The notes: generated from the sequence alone by a model not told the origin. DNA of 64,000 nucleotides from Cladorhizidae sp. MBARI D1340-BT2 (GCA_028752905.1 JAQNBH010000013.1:29580582-29644581); one strand, 5' to 3'. Shown: positions 21,139 to 32,865, counted from the first letter of the stretch. Made by a program: numbers and translations.

Positions 21139-21692
21139 CGTAATTAAATTCCATGAAAGCACACACATGAAGGGTGGGGCTAGTTTTCTAGTTTTCTCTT
21201 CCTCTTTGAGGTTTTCTCACATATAGGGATTTCCCCTCAGATTTTCTGTTGCTTCTTCTCTGCTAGCCCAACCAAAACCAACCACCCCCCTCGCTTACCT
21301 AGTGCCATCCCCAGCCTACCTAAACCCTGTACCATTGTCATCAACAGTCAAACCACACACCCTGTACTAAACAACACCCACTCACTATAGCATCGCTCAC
21401 ACATCCAACATGAACCCATCACAAAAGACTGACAAATGCTCACCACTCTGTATATATATACCACACACACAAGCAGGAGCATCTCATTCTTAGCAGCACT
21501 GAGGAAGATACCCCAAGAGCTGCAGTATATCTAGAGGGTGGGGCTCCAACCCAGGATCGATGACGAGGATGGCTTCTCCCCCATGAGAGGCCCCTCCCAT
21601 TCCTCTCCATTAACTACACCATCACTCCCACTTACTGGAAAGAAGAAGAAAATCTCGCCCAAACCCCCAGCATTAGCAATGATTAAACACAT

Positions 21693-21907
21693 GTACTAGG
21701 GGAGCCACATGAAGTGTATTAAACACACACATGTGCTAGGAGAGCTACATGAAGTGTATTAAACACACACATGTACTAGGGGAGCTACATGAAGTGTATT
21801 AAACGCACACATGTACTAGGGTAGCTACATGAAGTGTATTAAACACACACATGTACTAGGGGAGCTACATGATGTGTATTAAACACACACATGTACTAGG
21901 GGAGCCA
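21693..21907. repeat. 40-base minisatellite, left part
   Basis: Units of 'gtattaaacacacacatgta' plus 'ctaggggagctacatgaagt'. The array stops abruptly at 21907, where an inverted-repeat element begins, and resumes at 24297. Confidence 0.95.
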
Positions 21908-24296
21908 CAGTAGGAGACAAAAAAGTTCCGGTTCCGTTCCGGTTCCGCACACATTCCAACGGTGGGTAAGGAAAAGAGAAACGCGGAATCAATGCATAAA
22001 AACATGACGAATAATGCATAACAAACACTGTTAAGTTTACGTTTCAATTTTTAAAATCTTAGCGCTTATTTTATGCACATGCGTTCATGCGAACATTGGG
22101 TGGGTGCCAGGTGTGCTACAATCTGATGCTAAATCTAGCGAGTGTTTTTCCCTTCCACTTTGTTTTCTTCTTTGCAGATGTTATTTTGCCCTTCAAGAAG
22201 TTTACTGCTGACAGAAGTAAGTATTAGTTATTTCTCTTCCTAGCCTGTGCCCACTAGTGTCCTTCAGCTCTACTTGTATGAGATAGTAGCTTTGCCTTCT
22301 TGTTAGTAACTACTTAGTTTAGACAAGATGCTTAGACAAAGCTTGCTATATAGTTTTGTAGAGGTTTATTACGGGTTAGGTTTGCTAAGCATAGTGTTAG
22401 GTATTAAAGCCTGGTGTAGACTAAGGCTTGCAAAACAAAGCCCCCCCCCTTTTAATGCCCTCCAGGACCTTTAGTAGCTAGCAAGCCTTGCCTTCGAGAA
22501 ACTTCACAGAATAGCTTAGCAGACCTTGCCTTATAAAGGTTGAAGAGTTTACAGAACGTCTAGTAGCTTAGCAGGACTTGACTTAAAAAAACTTAACCTC
22601 TAGAAACCCCTAGCTAAGCTTTTGTATGTAACAAGCCACGTCAGAATGTTAGGCCTCACCTCAACCATGTATAGACCAAGAGATGATGCATTTACACATT
22701 GATATTTTGGCCAACAGAGAACTCTTTGTCGGAGTAGCCCTAAGCATGGTGGAAGATGGGTCATGTGTTTGGCGGCAGGTGTACCTTAAGAGTGGAAAAG
22801 TTACGTCAAGAACATAAATTTTCTGCAATGCATTTCTCTATTGCATGGTGGATGTCTATTATGTTTCATTGTACATGCAACATGCAACAGGACTCCGGCT
22901 TCTATGGTTGAGTTGTAGGATAAGTTCGTCCTTGATGCCCCCCATCGACTTACACATACTAGTCGACTTCTCTCCTACAATCGCTGGTTCCAACCACCTA
23001 CCTCTCCATGGACCCTATTGAATTTGAGCCTATAATGAGAGAAGTGTATGGAGTCGATCCAGCAAGCATACAAGTGTTTTATGCTTGCTAAATAATGGAC
23101 AATATATTGATAGTGTTAGTTTTGTAACTGACTGTCATCTTTTAATATGTGAAGATGTCTACTACTACAAGGCAAGTACATCTATGCTTCACACAAAAAT
23201 GTGCATGTCAGAGAAACAAACACTTTGTCGTCTTTTATCATGCCATTTGGGTAGTCTTGGTTGTATCAGCCAACCTTAACACAAGCCTTGCATGATACTG
23301 TGTTAAATTGTCATGTAGTTCACTGGTGATAGTTATGCATGCTCATTGCTCAATTATTATGGTAACCCGTGAACAAAATATAGCAGTTTTGTAAAGTACA
23401 ACATTCAAGTTCTAGCAATCCTGAGTGCAGTCTGTGGACTGCATTCACCAATCCATATAACATCCTCTATGCCACAAGTCATCTCTCCCATCTTCTTTTC
23501 ATCTGGAAAGGTAGGGTAGGGAGGAGAATTGTAATATTACCTTGCCTTTAAGATTTGGAAATCAAATGTTTCACCAATACAAGCTAAGCTTGCCAAAGAG
23601 TAGCTAAGTTTGCTAAGGAGTAAACTACGCGGGCAAGACTGTCTTAGGTCCTTCAAGCCCCCAAGCTAAACTCCAAGCCACAACCCAGGCAAAGCTATGT
23701 TCATAAGCTTACCTTTCAAATTTAGAATAAGCTAATCAATCAAGCTTCCTTAAGCTAAGCCAAACCAGCTTATAAACTGTAAGCTTGTCAGATAAACTAA
23801 GCTTAGCAAGCTTTAGAAATGATAGACAGATTACCTTGTTCCGCGTGTCTGATGAATTGACAGTAGAGCTACCTTGGAAGGTCTATATTAAAGCGGTCAT
23901 GCACCGCAGAATGGTGCGCAGTAAAATATTGTAGTCCTAGCTTGGTCTGTAGCAGACGCTGAAGCTAGTCAACAGTTGTTTCGTCAGTCCGCTTCATAGG
24001 CTCCTCTATTCCTTCGAGGCTTGCAATGGCCTTTCATTGAAGAATGACATTATGAAAGATCAAGAAGTGTGAGGCTGCCAAACGACGAACAAGCAGGAGC
24101 ATGCCACCGATTGTACTTGAAGAATGTACTTGAAGCACGAGGCTGGAGAATGACTGTGCGAACAAGGGCGAGATAATTGAACCACAAACGAGTTTGAAAT
24201 GCGAAGAAAAAAGATTCCTCGCCGTTGGAACGACGGTGTAAATAGTGCCAACGAAATATTAACGCAATGGAACCAGAGCTTTTTTGTCTCCTACTG
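21908..24296. mobile_element. 2.4 kb inverted-repeat element inside a minisatellite
   Basis: Perfect 18-base ends CAGTAGGAGACAAAAAAG and the reverse complement at 24279-24296; the similarity continues imperfectly for ~13 bases more. TA follows the right end and CA precedes the left end, so a TA duplication with one transition fits a Tc1/mariner or pogo-type insertion. No transposase is recognisable. An exon-like stretch (acceptor ending ...TTTGCAG before 22179, then VILPFKKFTADR, then a donor GTAAGT near 22217) may be captured host sequence. 22320-22660 and 23580-23830 are dense in 'aagctt', 'gctaag' and 'cttagc' words. Confidence 0.72.
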
Positions 24297-24772
24297 TATA
24301 TGAAGTGTATTAAACCACACATGTACTAGGGGAGCTACATGAAGTGTATTAAACACACACATGTACTTAGAATAGCTATATACATGAAGTTTATTAAACA
24401 CACACATGTACTAGGAGAGCTACATGAAGTGTATTAAACACACACATGTACTAGGGGAGCTACTTGAAGTGTATTAAACACACACATGTACTAGGAGAGC
24501 TACATGATATTAAACACACATGTACTAGTGGAGCTACATGAAGTTTATTAAACACACACGTGTACTAGGGAAGCTACATGAAGTATATAAAACACACATA
24601 TACTAGGGGAGCTACATGAAGTGTATTAAACACACATGTACTAGGGCAGCTGCATGAAGTGTATTAAACACACACATGTACTAGGGCAGCTACATGAAGT
24701 GTATTAAACACACACATGTACTAGGGCAGCTGCATGAAGTGTATTAAACACAGACATGTACTAGGGGAGCTA
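24297..24772. repeat. 40-base minisatellite, right part
   Basis: Continuation of the same units as 21693-21907, about 12 copies with some shortened. Confidence 0.95.
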
Positions 24773-24775
24773 CTA

Positions 24776-25810
24776 GCCTGGACAGGATAGAACCTCAACT
24801 AGCCAGGACAAGTAAAGAACCTTAACTAGCCATGACAAGGAGAAGACTTTGACTAACCTAGACAAGCATAGAATTCCAACCTTACCTGCATGCCTCTATA
24901 GACAATAGAACAATCCCCAAATTACACTCCAGACCACCACCCTCACTCTCAACACTTTCCCTTCTATCACCTACTAACCCCCACCCAAGTACACACTGTC
25001 ATGATCCTGACCTCTGCCAACACCTACTCCGACTGATTCTTCTAGGAGGGATAGTACAACCTGCTGCGTCCCAATCCCAATATAAGCAGTGATTGAGAAG
25101 GCAAGGGTCAGTGCAAACAAGGATGATGGCCTAACTTAGTAAAGGTTACACTTTACCCACTTTACCAACTATAATGTAGGGAAAGTGTCTGGAGACATCA
25201 GCATAGGAAATCTCATCTCCAGCACAGTCATTAAATATGATAAGGGTTATGAAAATATACTAATTAAAATATACTAATTAGCTGGTCTAACACGCCTGTG
25301 ATTATAGTGGAGGAAGAACCATTTCCCAAGTGGCTAACGCAATGAGCTAACAATTGGTAAAGGGTCTTCAACACAGGACTCGGCCAGGTTGGGCATATAT
25401 GTATAAGGAGAGGCGAAATAAGGTCATTGTTAGCCATTAATTAGAATACTTTGTGCTATCACTAATTAATGCATACTTGTGGTCTGTGCTAGTTCTGCCA
25501 TCACCATAGTGGTGGCTGTTAATTAGTGCATACTTGTGGTCTGTGCTATGTTCTGCCATCACTGCATGTATAGTGGTGGCTGTTAATTAGTGCATACTTG
25601 TGGTCTGTGCCCACAGCCTTCATGACTGTAAGTCAGTCAGCCAGTGGGGATGTCTTGCTGTCACATACATAATATATATCTCAGAGGCCTCCACCTGGTG
25701 AGGATGAGGGCAGGAGATTTCCCTCCACCACATCCTGAGGGGGAGGGATTGGAGGTTGCTAGGCCACACACATAATTAGATTGTAGTGACATAAAACAAT
25801 TGTACCAACT
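24776..25810. other. intergenic, no gene seen
   Basis: Contains a GACCCTTTACC motif in reverse (25356-25366) and three ~60-base tandem units with 'gtgcatacttgtggtctgtg' at about 25440-25620. Confidence 0.5.
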
Positions 25811-26056
25811 ATGAAACTCGGTAATAACAACCATGGCCATGTGATTACCTTATATGGTATTGTGTGGCAGTGCCCAGGGGCCAACGGTCTGTCTGGTTCA
25901 AGACCTTACGGCAAATGCTTTTTTGTGCTAATGAGGAGACTTCTTGAATTGTGTAACAATGTTACTTTAAGAATTATAATTGGAAGTTTCCTTCGGGACA
26001 AAGGAAGTCTTCAACTCTTACAAGTTCCATTATCTGTTGTGAGTGGAGGACAATAA
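25811..26056 (+). CDS. small unrecognised open frame
   Basis: An 81-codon open frame (MKLGNNNHGHVITLYGIVWQ...) ends just at an AATAAA (26053-26058) and converges on the TRIM-like gene. No signal peptide, motif or family is recognised. The poly(A) signal at its stop is the only support; it may be chance. Confidence 0.15.
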   Translation: MKLGNNNHGHVITLYGIVWQCPGANGLSGSRPYGKCFFVLMRRLLELCNNVTLRIIIGSFLRDKGSLQLLQVPLSVVSGGQ

Positions 26057-26130
26057 AAGCTTCATTAAAGCTTCATTGAATCTTCATTGAATCGTGCATT
26101 ATAATTCATCAACTAATTGCCAACAGAAAA

Positions 26131-27969
26131 CTAAAATATATCAATCGCACTCGAGTCAAAGTTACAAGCATACACAAACCCATCTTGATCTACAAACACA
26201 TCCCAATAGTCTCCACCACCAAATGAGGTGACATAGTCTCCCTCAGTGGTGAACACTACTACCATACGTACAAATTCATCTGCCACATACACATACTGAC
26301 CAGCCACACACACACCGCGTGGATACACCATCCTGTTCACACCATCCCCATCACAGCCAAAGGAGCGTAGGAATGCACCATCATTACTGAAGACTTGAAT
26401 ACTGGAGCTCCAAGGACTACTGACGTAAACATTTTGATGACTGTCATGAGATAGGCACCACAATGGGTCGTTATTTGCACCAACAATCTGTCTCACATAT
26501 TTCAGTTCTCTGTCGTACACCATGATCCTACCTTCATTGTCACACTCAGTAACCATCACTTCATCTCCAACTACTGCAACATCGTAATGTCCTGGACCTT
26601 TCACTTGCTGGACTCTGTGCACTTGAACCTTGCTGCAGTTCTTGTTCGACTTGAAGATTTGATTAGTGTCTGCATCAGTGAAATAGATGTTGTCTTCACT
26701 GTCTACAGCAATACCTTGTAAATGTTCAAATTCATGTTCTGAGCAATTGATACTTCTCAATATTTTCCCCTCTCTATCCAACACCACGACATTTCCTCCA
26801 TATTCAGCGACTATAAACTCACCTACAGAGTTGACAGTGATATTTCTAGGCTCTAAAACACCCCACACCTTGACAGGCTTGTCTAGTTGAGTGGGTGGGA
26901 TGGGGACAAGCACAGGGAAGGGACTGCCTGCTACTTGATGCCCGTCCACTAAGATCGTAAGTTCATGCCGTCCACGGAGAGTGGGTGTGTACTGGATGCG
27001 ATATTGGTCGGCTCCAATTTCTTCGGTGTAGGATTTGATGTGAGCTTCACTGTGTAGACACTTCATATGGCAGTCTATTTGAACAGCACGTGTTGATGGC
27101 TTGTTGCCACAGAGTTGAGTGGTGCACAAGACCACTTCTGATAACTTCCCAGCCTCAGCCTTGCTGGACACAGTGTTGATGATTAGGGTGATGGGAAGTC
27201 CAGTTATCTTAGCCTTGGTCTGGAGGAGCTGCTCCAGGGCCTCAGCACAGCTCACCTCCACCGCTACATCAACCTCCTCCATTGGTGTAAGCTTCTGCCC
27301 CGGCTTGTTGCTGTCTTCGATTGTTTTTCGCTGGATCCTACTCTCCAGCTCAGCATGTGCGCACATAACCTCATCGTTGGAACAATGCTTCACATACTGC
27401 TCAGTGTAGTCCACAATGCTCTGCACCTCTGCAAGGGAAATGGATATGTCATCCTTTTGTCCTTCAAGTTTCTCCATTTTCTCAGAGACTCTCTTTTTGA
27501 CCTCCTCTAACATCTTCTGCTTGTGCGTTTTAATGATACCATGCAGCTCCTCGAAGGACTTCCCGATCGTGTTGGATACAGACTCTCCCTGGGCTGCTAG
27601 CTTAGATTCCGTGGTCTGTTTCCCCTCAACAGCACAAGAGAGATTGGCCACAATTTTTCTCAGAGGCTTCAAGCTCTCCATCTGATCTTTCAGCTTGTCA
27701 TATTGTTCTTTGAGGCAGTTGATGGAGAAACCCGTTTTAAGATTACCTACATCGTCCTCAGGCAGGGTGGTTTCATGGCGACACTCTGGGCAAGGGAAAG
27801 GCTGGTATTTGCCTGTCCTGAGGGCTAGCTTGAGGATGCAGTGCCTGCAGTAGCAATGAAGGCAAGGGAGGGCTTTGGGCAGAGTATAGTGCTCCTGGCA
27901 GATAGAACATGTGATCTCCTTCTCTAACTCCATCAAATACTTCTCTGCTTCCTCCATGTCTCTAGCCAT
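26131..27969 (-). CDS. RING-filamin-NHL (TRIM-like) protein, no B-box
   Basis: A 612-residue single-exon gene. Residues 21-63 form a C3HC4 RING finger (C21, C24, C36, H38, C41, C44, C60, C63), the E2-binding part of a ubiquitin ligase. Residues ~85-250 are helical and charged, compatible with a coiled coil. Residues ~255-355 form a filamin/ABP280-type immunoglobulin repeat ending QYTPTLRGRHELTILVDGHQ then GSPFPV. Residues ~367-612 are NHL-type beta-propeller repeats (ITVNSVGEFIVAEYGGNVVV; GIAVDSEDNIYFTDADTNQI; GVCVAGQYVYVADEF). The order equals that of animal TRIM2/3/71-like proteins, but no B-box Cys/His cluster lies between RING and coiled coil. Such proteins bind RNA or protein through the propeller and ubiquitinate partners; the target here is unknown. 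The start is the first ATG before the RING. The lack of introns suggests a retrocopy or an intronless lineage expansion. Confidence 0.93.
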   Translation of the reverse strand: MARDMEEAEKYLMELEKEITCSICQEHYTLPKALPCLHCYCRHCILKLALRTGKYQPFPCPECRHETTLPEDDVGNLKTGFSINCLKEQYDKLKDQMESLKPLRKIVANLSCAVEGKQTTESKLAAQGESVSNTIGKSFEELHGIIKTHKQKMLEEVKKRVSEKMEKLEGQKDDISISLAEVQSIVDYTEQYVKHCSNDEVMCAHAELESRIQRKTIEDSNKPGQKLTPMEEVDVAVEVSCAEALEQLLQTKAKITGLPITLIINTVSSKAEAGKLSEVVLCTTQLCGNKPSTRAVQIDCHMKCLHSEAHIKSYTEEIGADQYRIQYTPTLRGRHELTILVDGHQVAGSPFPVLVPIPPTQLDKPVKVWGVLEPRNITVNSVGEFIVAEYGGNVVVLDREGKILRSINCSEHEFEHLQGIAVDSEDNIYFTDADTNQIFKSNKNCSKVQVHRVQQVKGPGHYDVAVVGDEVMVTECDNEGRIMVYDRELKYVRQIVGANNDPLWCLSHDSHQNVYVSSPWSSSIQVFSNDGAFLRSFGCDGDGVNRMVYPRGVCVAGQYVYVADEFVRMVVVFTTEGDYVTSFGGGDYWDVFVDQDGFVYACNFDSSAIDIF

Positions 27970-29289
27970 GGTTGCAATGTTTAGAGAGAACTAGTAGTTG
28001 AGAAACACTTTAGATACAGAACTTCAGCAGACACAAGAACTACAGGAAACAGTGTAAATCGGGTGTGGCCTTAATTATATTCATGATCGGTGATGTAATG
28101 CTAAACCCACAAAAGAGGGTGTGTCATCTGGTATTGCACATGTGCAGAGACAAGACTGGGATTGTGTCACATGTTGGTAGTAAGGCAGTACTACACATAA
28201 GATGTGTAATTTTTATATTATAGTCTCAACTTTCTTTGATGCTGTAGAGAGAGGAGAGTGGTCATGCAGCCATACATATGTATTGCCCAAGCAGATAAGG
28301 AGAACTCTCCCAGGCCTACTGCACACTACATGTCCCATGCCCTCCACTAGACCTGATTCAGGTGTAGCCTACTGGTGTGTGTATGTGGGCTAGTATAGCC
28401 ACAAGGGAGAGCCATTTTTTCTTCAAACAGGTGGTGAGATATATGGAGGTAGAGCTCTCTCTCTTCATTATTATATAACTTGAATGAAATTCTCCCTCCA
28501 ACATTCTTTGTCCTCCAATAGTCTCCGCCCCATTATGAGGTCTGAACAAAACAGAGTTTGCCGTTGAATTGTCTTGGCAACATGCACTCATCTTGTGTAT
28601 GTGCAGATGAGGTTAAATTTGAAGATGGAGGTGCAGAATGTTAGGAGGATGGAGGCAAAGATGGTGCAATTAACCTCCTAATGCATGGAGAGGTGAAACT
28701 GCACCAATTTGCTGAGCTCACTTCCAAACTGCAAAGTTGAGAAGGTCAGGATTCTTAATCTAGCGACCCTTTCATGGACCTGACGATGACGTGGAGCAAC
28801 TGGAAACTAATGAAATACTTGTCCATGACTGAGGACTAGCAAAACCTTTCTTTACAACTGGGCTTGGGCCCTGGCCTCCATTTTCTCTCTTTACTTTAAT
28901 GAATTGTTTTGTGGTTGGAAGCTCAATAGGGAGCCATTGCCGAGGCTAAATGAGTTCACACATGCCTAGGCCTGGGTTTGGGTACACCCTCGAATGGTAT
29001 TCTCCTTCATTTAGTACACACCCCATATACTAGGGCAGCTAAAATTATTGGAACCACCAATGGAGGAAATATAAGAGGTGGCTCCAGCAGTTGCAGGTTG
29101 GGGAGGGGGGGGTGTAAGCTGTGCTGAAGAGTAAGCACATTTTTTAAAGCCACAAGTTTTAATCATTTACACACAAACTTACACACACAATGATAAGCCA
29201 TCACAATGCAGGTAAACAGGTGCTCTGGGACAAACTTCAGGGCAGCATGCAAGGGTGGCCACAAGTTTTCATTGGGGGCTCTTATGCCT
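27970..29289. other. upstream of TRIM-like gene; repeat copy
   Basis: The first ~100 bases upstream of the minus-strand gene should contain its promoter, but no TATA box is evident. 28230-28480 is a diverged member of a repeat family also at 30010-30300, 31450-31650 and 32040-32340, sharing 'caaacaggtggtg' and 'gagctctctctcttca'. No gene is seen. Confidence 0.45.
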
Positions 29290-29694
29290 ACACCAGTAAC
29301 AAGAGGAACAAACAAGCAGTTATGGCTGCTCCAGTAACAAGAGGCACACACAAGTAGTTATGACTGCTCCAGTAACAAGAGGCACAAACAAGCAGTTATG
29401 GCTGCTCCAGTAACAAGAGCCACAGACAAGCAGTTATGACTGCTACAGTACAAGAGGCACACACAAGCAGTTATGGCGGCTCCAGTAACAAGAGACACAC
29501 ACAAGCAGTTATGACTGCTCCAGTAACAAGAGGCACACACAAGCAGTTATGGCGGCTCCAGTAACAAGAGGCACACACAAGCAGTTATGACTGCTCCAGT
29601 AACAAGAGGCACAAACAAGCAGTTATGGCTGCTCCAGTAACAAGAGCCACAGACAAGCAGTTATGACTGCTCCAGTAACAAGAGGCACACAAAG
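29290..29694. repeat. 38-base minisatellite
   Basis: About ten units of 'agttatgactgctccagtaa' plus 'caagaggcacacacaagc'. A (CA)n tract follows at ~29973-29994. Confidence 0.93.
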
Positions 29695-30009
29695 TAACAA
29701 GTTGATAGTGTCATGGGTCAAGACCTCACCTCTCCTAGTAGCTGGGCCTAATGGTTAGCTTCTGAGCTAGCTGTGTACTGGAGCATTGGCAAGCCTTTTC
29801 TCTAAGAAAGTTGTGCCATAAGAAGGCTTACCAAACTCTAAGATAGCTTGAGTCAGCCATAGTGTGCAAGTCTTTCCCTCAGGTCTAGCTGAGTAAGGTC
29901 TACACTATAAAGTGCCAGTAGTTGAATAAGATCTAGACAGTCGCAACCAGAACCAGGTCTAGTGGATTCATGTCACACACACACACACACACACAAGAAG
30001 CTCATACAC

Positions 30010-30300
30010 ATGGAGTATGCAGCCATTGATTCATGTCAGCTGCTCCACTGCTCAATGTTGCTTAAGTCTTGCTAGTGTAGAGATGAGGTCATCATGATTT
30101 ATATAGCATATGGGTTGCCTTGGAATGTGGCTTCTAACTATAATTATATAGTGTTGTGTTGGGACACTAGTGGTGCCCACATTATTATACACCTCTACAT
30201 CACATACGCACACACACACACATACATATAGAGCTAGTCTTTGTGTCTCCAAACAGGTGGTGTGAGACAGTGGTGGAACTCTCTTCTCTCTTCAATTGTA
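30010..30300. repeat. dispersed repeat, member 1
   Basis: Shares 'catgtcagctgctccactgc' and the end 'caaacaggtggtgtgagaca' with 32040-32340, in the same orientation. The end part also recurs at 31590-31650. Confidence 0.75.
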
Positions 30301-30599
30301 TGCACACACACATTATAATATATTATATATACATATATATGTATCATATAATTATGTAGAAACAAGCTAGAATCCTTTCGTGATAATAGGATCACCATTT
30401 TTGTGCTACACCCTACAAAGGCAGGGCAGTCAACTTGCCCCTCGAGCTGTCCTCACAGAAAATAGCTCAAGCAATACAGAACACCGTTGTCGAGGGCTGC
30501 TCGACATGGCCAGCCAGGCCATTCATTCCCGCTCATCAATGATGGATGAACCTAACAGTCATTTGAGTGCATGCATTACTTATAGTGTTGAGTGCATGC

Positions 30600-30870
30600 A
30601 TTACTTATAGTGTTAATTAACATGGTGTTAATTGGGAATGTGGTTGTGAGTGTAGTGATGTAATGTCAGGTGGACCCTCTGTGTAATTGTGGATTACTTC
30701 CTGTATCCTGTCTGGCAGGACTTATAAAAGGTCCTGTCGGCCATTTGTGATTAGTCTTGTCTTCACCATAGTTTTCATCAGTTCATAAGTTATACCTAGA
30801 CACCCTAAATCTCTCTGGGTAGGTATTAACTAAGGCAATACTTAGAGATAGACTCTGGTGGCAGCACCTA
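30600..30870 (+). other. possible solo LTR remnant with TATA box
   Basis: TGTTAATTAACA near 30610 begins a segment with the TATA-like 'cttataaaagg' (30720-30730), followed by TGGTGGCAGCA at 30856-30866, like an LTR followed by a primer-binding site. No coding region or partner LTR is found, so this is tentative. Confidence 0.25.
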
Positions 30871-31084
30871 TTAACTGAAGGGAGAAGGTAGTCCTAAGCG
30901 AGGAACCTTAGACACCTTTAAAACACCAACTACCCCTTCACAACCATCCACCTGCCGGCCCTACGCCATCCAGGGCTGCTCTGGCACTCACACATGATGG
31001 ACACTAGGATTACAACCATCAAGGCACTGTGTGGTAAATACCTGGTCCTCAGGTTTCTTAATTTCGTTAATAATCCATAAAACT

Positions 31085-31435
31085 CATTTTCCACCCACCG
31101 CTTGACCACGTACTTACATTTTAGCGCCTAATGAAAACACTCATTGAATAGAGGAGGGCTTCCTCTAGCTACTGGTGCTAATTTCAAATCTTTAGCACTT
31201 TGCAATCTGGAGATATTTATGCGGCAAAATTAGGCATTCAGGTTTTGAAGTTCCCTCCACTTTAGGTCTAGTAACTTGGCTATAGTTATACCTATGAAAA
31301 ATATTTTAGTATCAAGAGAGCACACAGAGAGACCTATCTTTTGAGCTATATATCAAGTCCATACCATGAAGTTCACAGAATATACGGAGCTATAAAATGG
31401 TAACCACAAGTTTTAAAAATGCCACTGTCTCCCCA
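31085..31435. mobile_element. diverged half-copy of the foldback element
   Basis: Matches only one arm (2730-3094) of the TTAA foldback element: 'cttgacca' near the centre side, 'gaggcttcctctagc'-like text, 'gtctagtaacttggctatag', and 'gagctatatatcaagtccat'. It ends in a degraded terminus 'actgtctcccc'. There is no opposite arm here. Confidence 0.75.
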
Positions 31436-31716
31436 GCACTCAGATACTATGTCGAGAGGAAAGTGGTTGCCATGCAGCCATACATATCACACACCACACA
31501 CATGCCCCATACTCACCACAACTCGATCAGGATATTGGTGTGGCTAAGAAACACACACTCTGTGTGGGCTAGTAGCCACCAGGGCTAGTCTTTTTGTCTC
31601 CAAACAGGTGGTGTGACACAGTGGTGGAGCTCTCTCTCTCTCTTCAATAATCACACACACACTCACTCATTCACCAAACACACATACACATACACACACA
31701 GGGAAAAGGTCATGCA

Positions 31717-31995
31717 CCAGACCTCATCCTAGCCATTACCCTGTCAAGAACACAAGCCATGACATCACCATGCACCAGACCTCATCCTAGCCATTACCCT
31801 GTCACTAACACAAGCCATGGCCTCACCATGCACCAGACCTCATCCTAGCCATTACCCTGCCACTAACACAAGCCATGGCCTCACCATGCACCAGACCTCA
31901 TCCTAGACATTACCCTGTCACTAACACAAGCCATGACCTCACCATGTACCAGACCTCCTCCTAGCCATTACCCTAACGCCAAAACAAGCCATGGC
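31717..31995. repeat. 58-base tandem repeat
   Basis: About five units with 'catgcaccagacctcatcct' and 'agccattaccctgtcactaa', the last ones diverged. Confidence 0.88.
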
Positions 31996-32039
31996 CTTAC
32001 TATACACTAGATGTCATCCTAGCTGAACTATGTAGCCAT

Positions 32040-32340
32040 TGATTCATGTCAGCTGCTCCACTGCTCAGTATTGCTTAAGTCTTGCTAGTGTAGAGATGAG
32101 GTCATCATGATTTATGGCAAGAGGGAGCTGGTGTTGAAGTCTCCTCAAGCATACCGGGTTGCCTTGGAATGTGGTATGTAGCTATATATAGTGTTGTGTT
32201 CGGCGGTGCCCACACATTTTCTACATCTCTATCACACACACATGCACACACACACACATACATACAGGCTAGTCTTTTTTGTCTCCAAACAGGTGGTGTG
32301 AGACAGTGGTAGAACTCTCTTCTCTCTTTAATTAAAATAT
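32040..32340. repeat. dispersed repeat, member 2
   Basis: Same family as 30010-30300, with an insertion of ~35 bases after 'catcatgatttat'. Confidence 0.75.
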
Positions 32341-32559
32341 TATATGTACACACATATTGTAATTATCTCTATCTATATGAAATAGAGAGGGAGATTGATG
32401 GCTATGTATGCGCATAAGCAACTCTCACAAGAAGTTTAAAGTTGATTGAGCATTTATTTTGAAGGTAGATAGACATCTCACAAATTCCATGCCTCCCCAA
32501 TCACTTGTCTTTTGATTGGTATAGACCCCTTACCAACCTAACCCCACAATCACTAAATG

Positions 32560-32865
32560 TGGGAGGAAGAGGAGATGAGGAGTAGGTAGAGGTAGGGCAG
32601 GAGCAAGAGGAGAAATAGGAGGAGTAGGCGGTGGAGAAGAGGAGGGAGAGAGGGAGGAGGGGGAGAAATAGTAGGCGGTGGAGAAGAGGAGGGAGAGAGG
32701 GAAGAGGGGGAGAAATACAAGACACTAACTAGCCAATGATGGGGTCAGCAAAGCTGGCAACTCAAGGCCCTCATAAGATATGGACAACCAGGACCAGGCT
32801 AATGATGGGGTCAGCAAAGCTGGCAACTCAAGGCTCATAAGATATGGACAACCAGGACCAGCAGA
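32560..32865. repeat. purine-rich repeat and 68-base duplication
   Basis: 32560-32720 is almost pure GA with a ~48-base duplication ('gtggagaagaggagggagag'). 32725-32865 holds two copies of 'aatgatggggtcagcaaagc' followed by 'tggcaactcaagg'. Confidence 0.8.

Noticed and set aside
20526..21226. Repetitive 180-200 codon frames on both strands in the 42-base array
   Set aside because: All frames are open because 42 is a multiple of three and the unit lacks stops. No start context, signal or neighbouring exon favours one.
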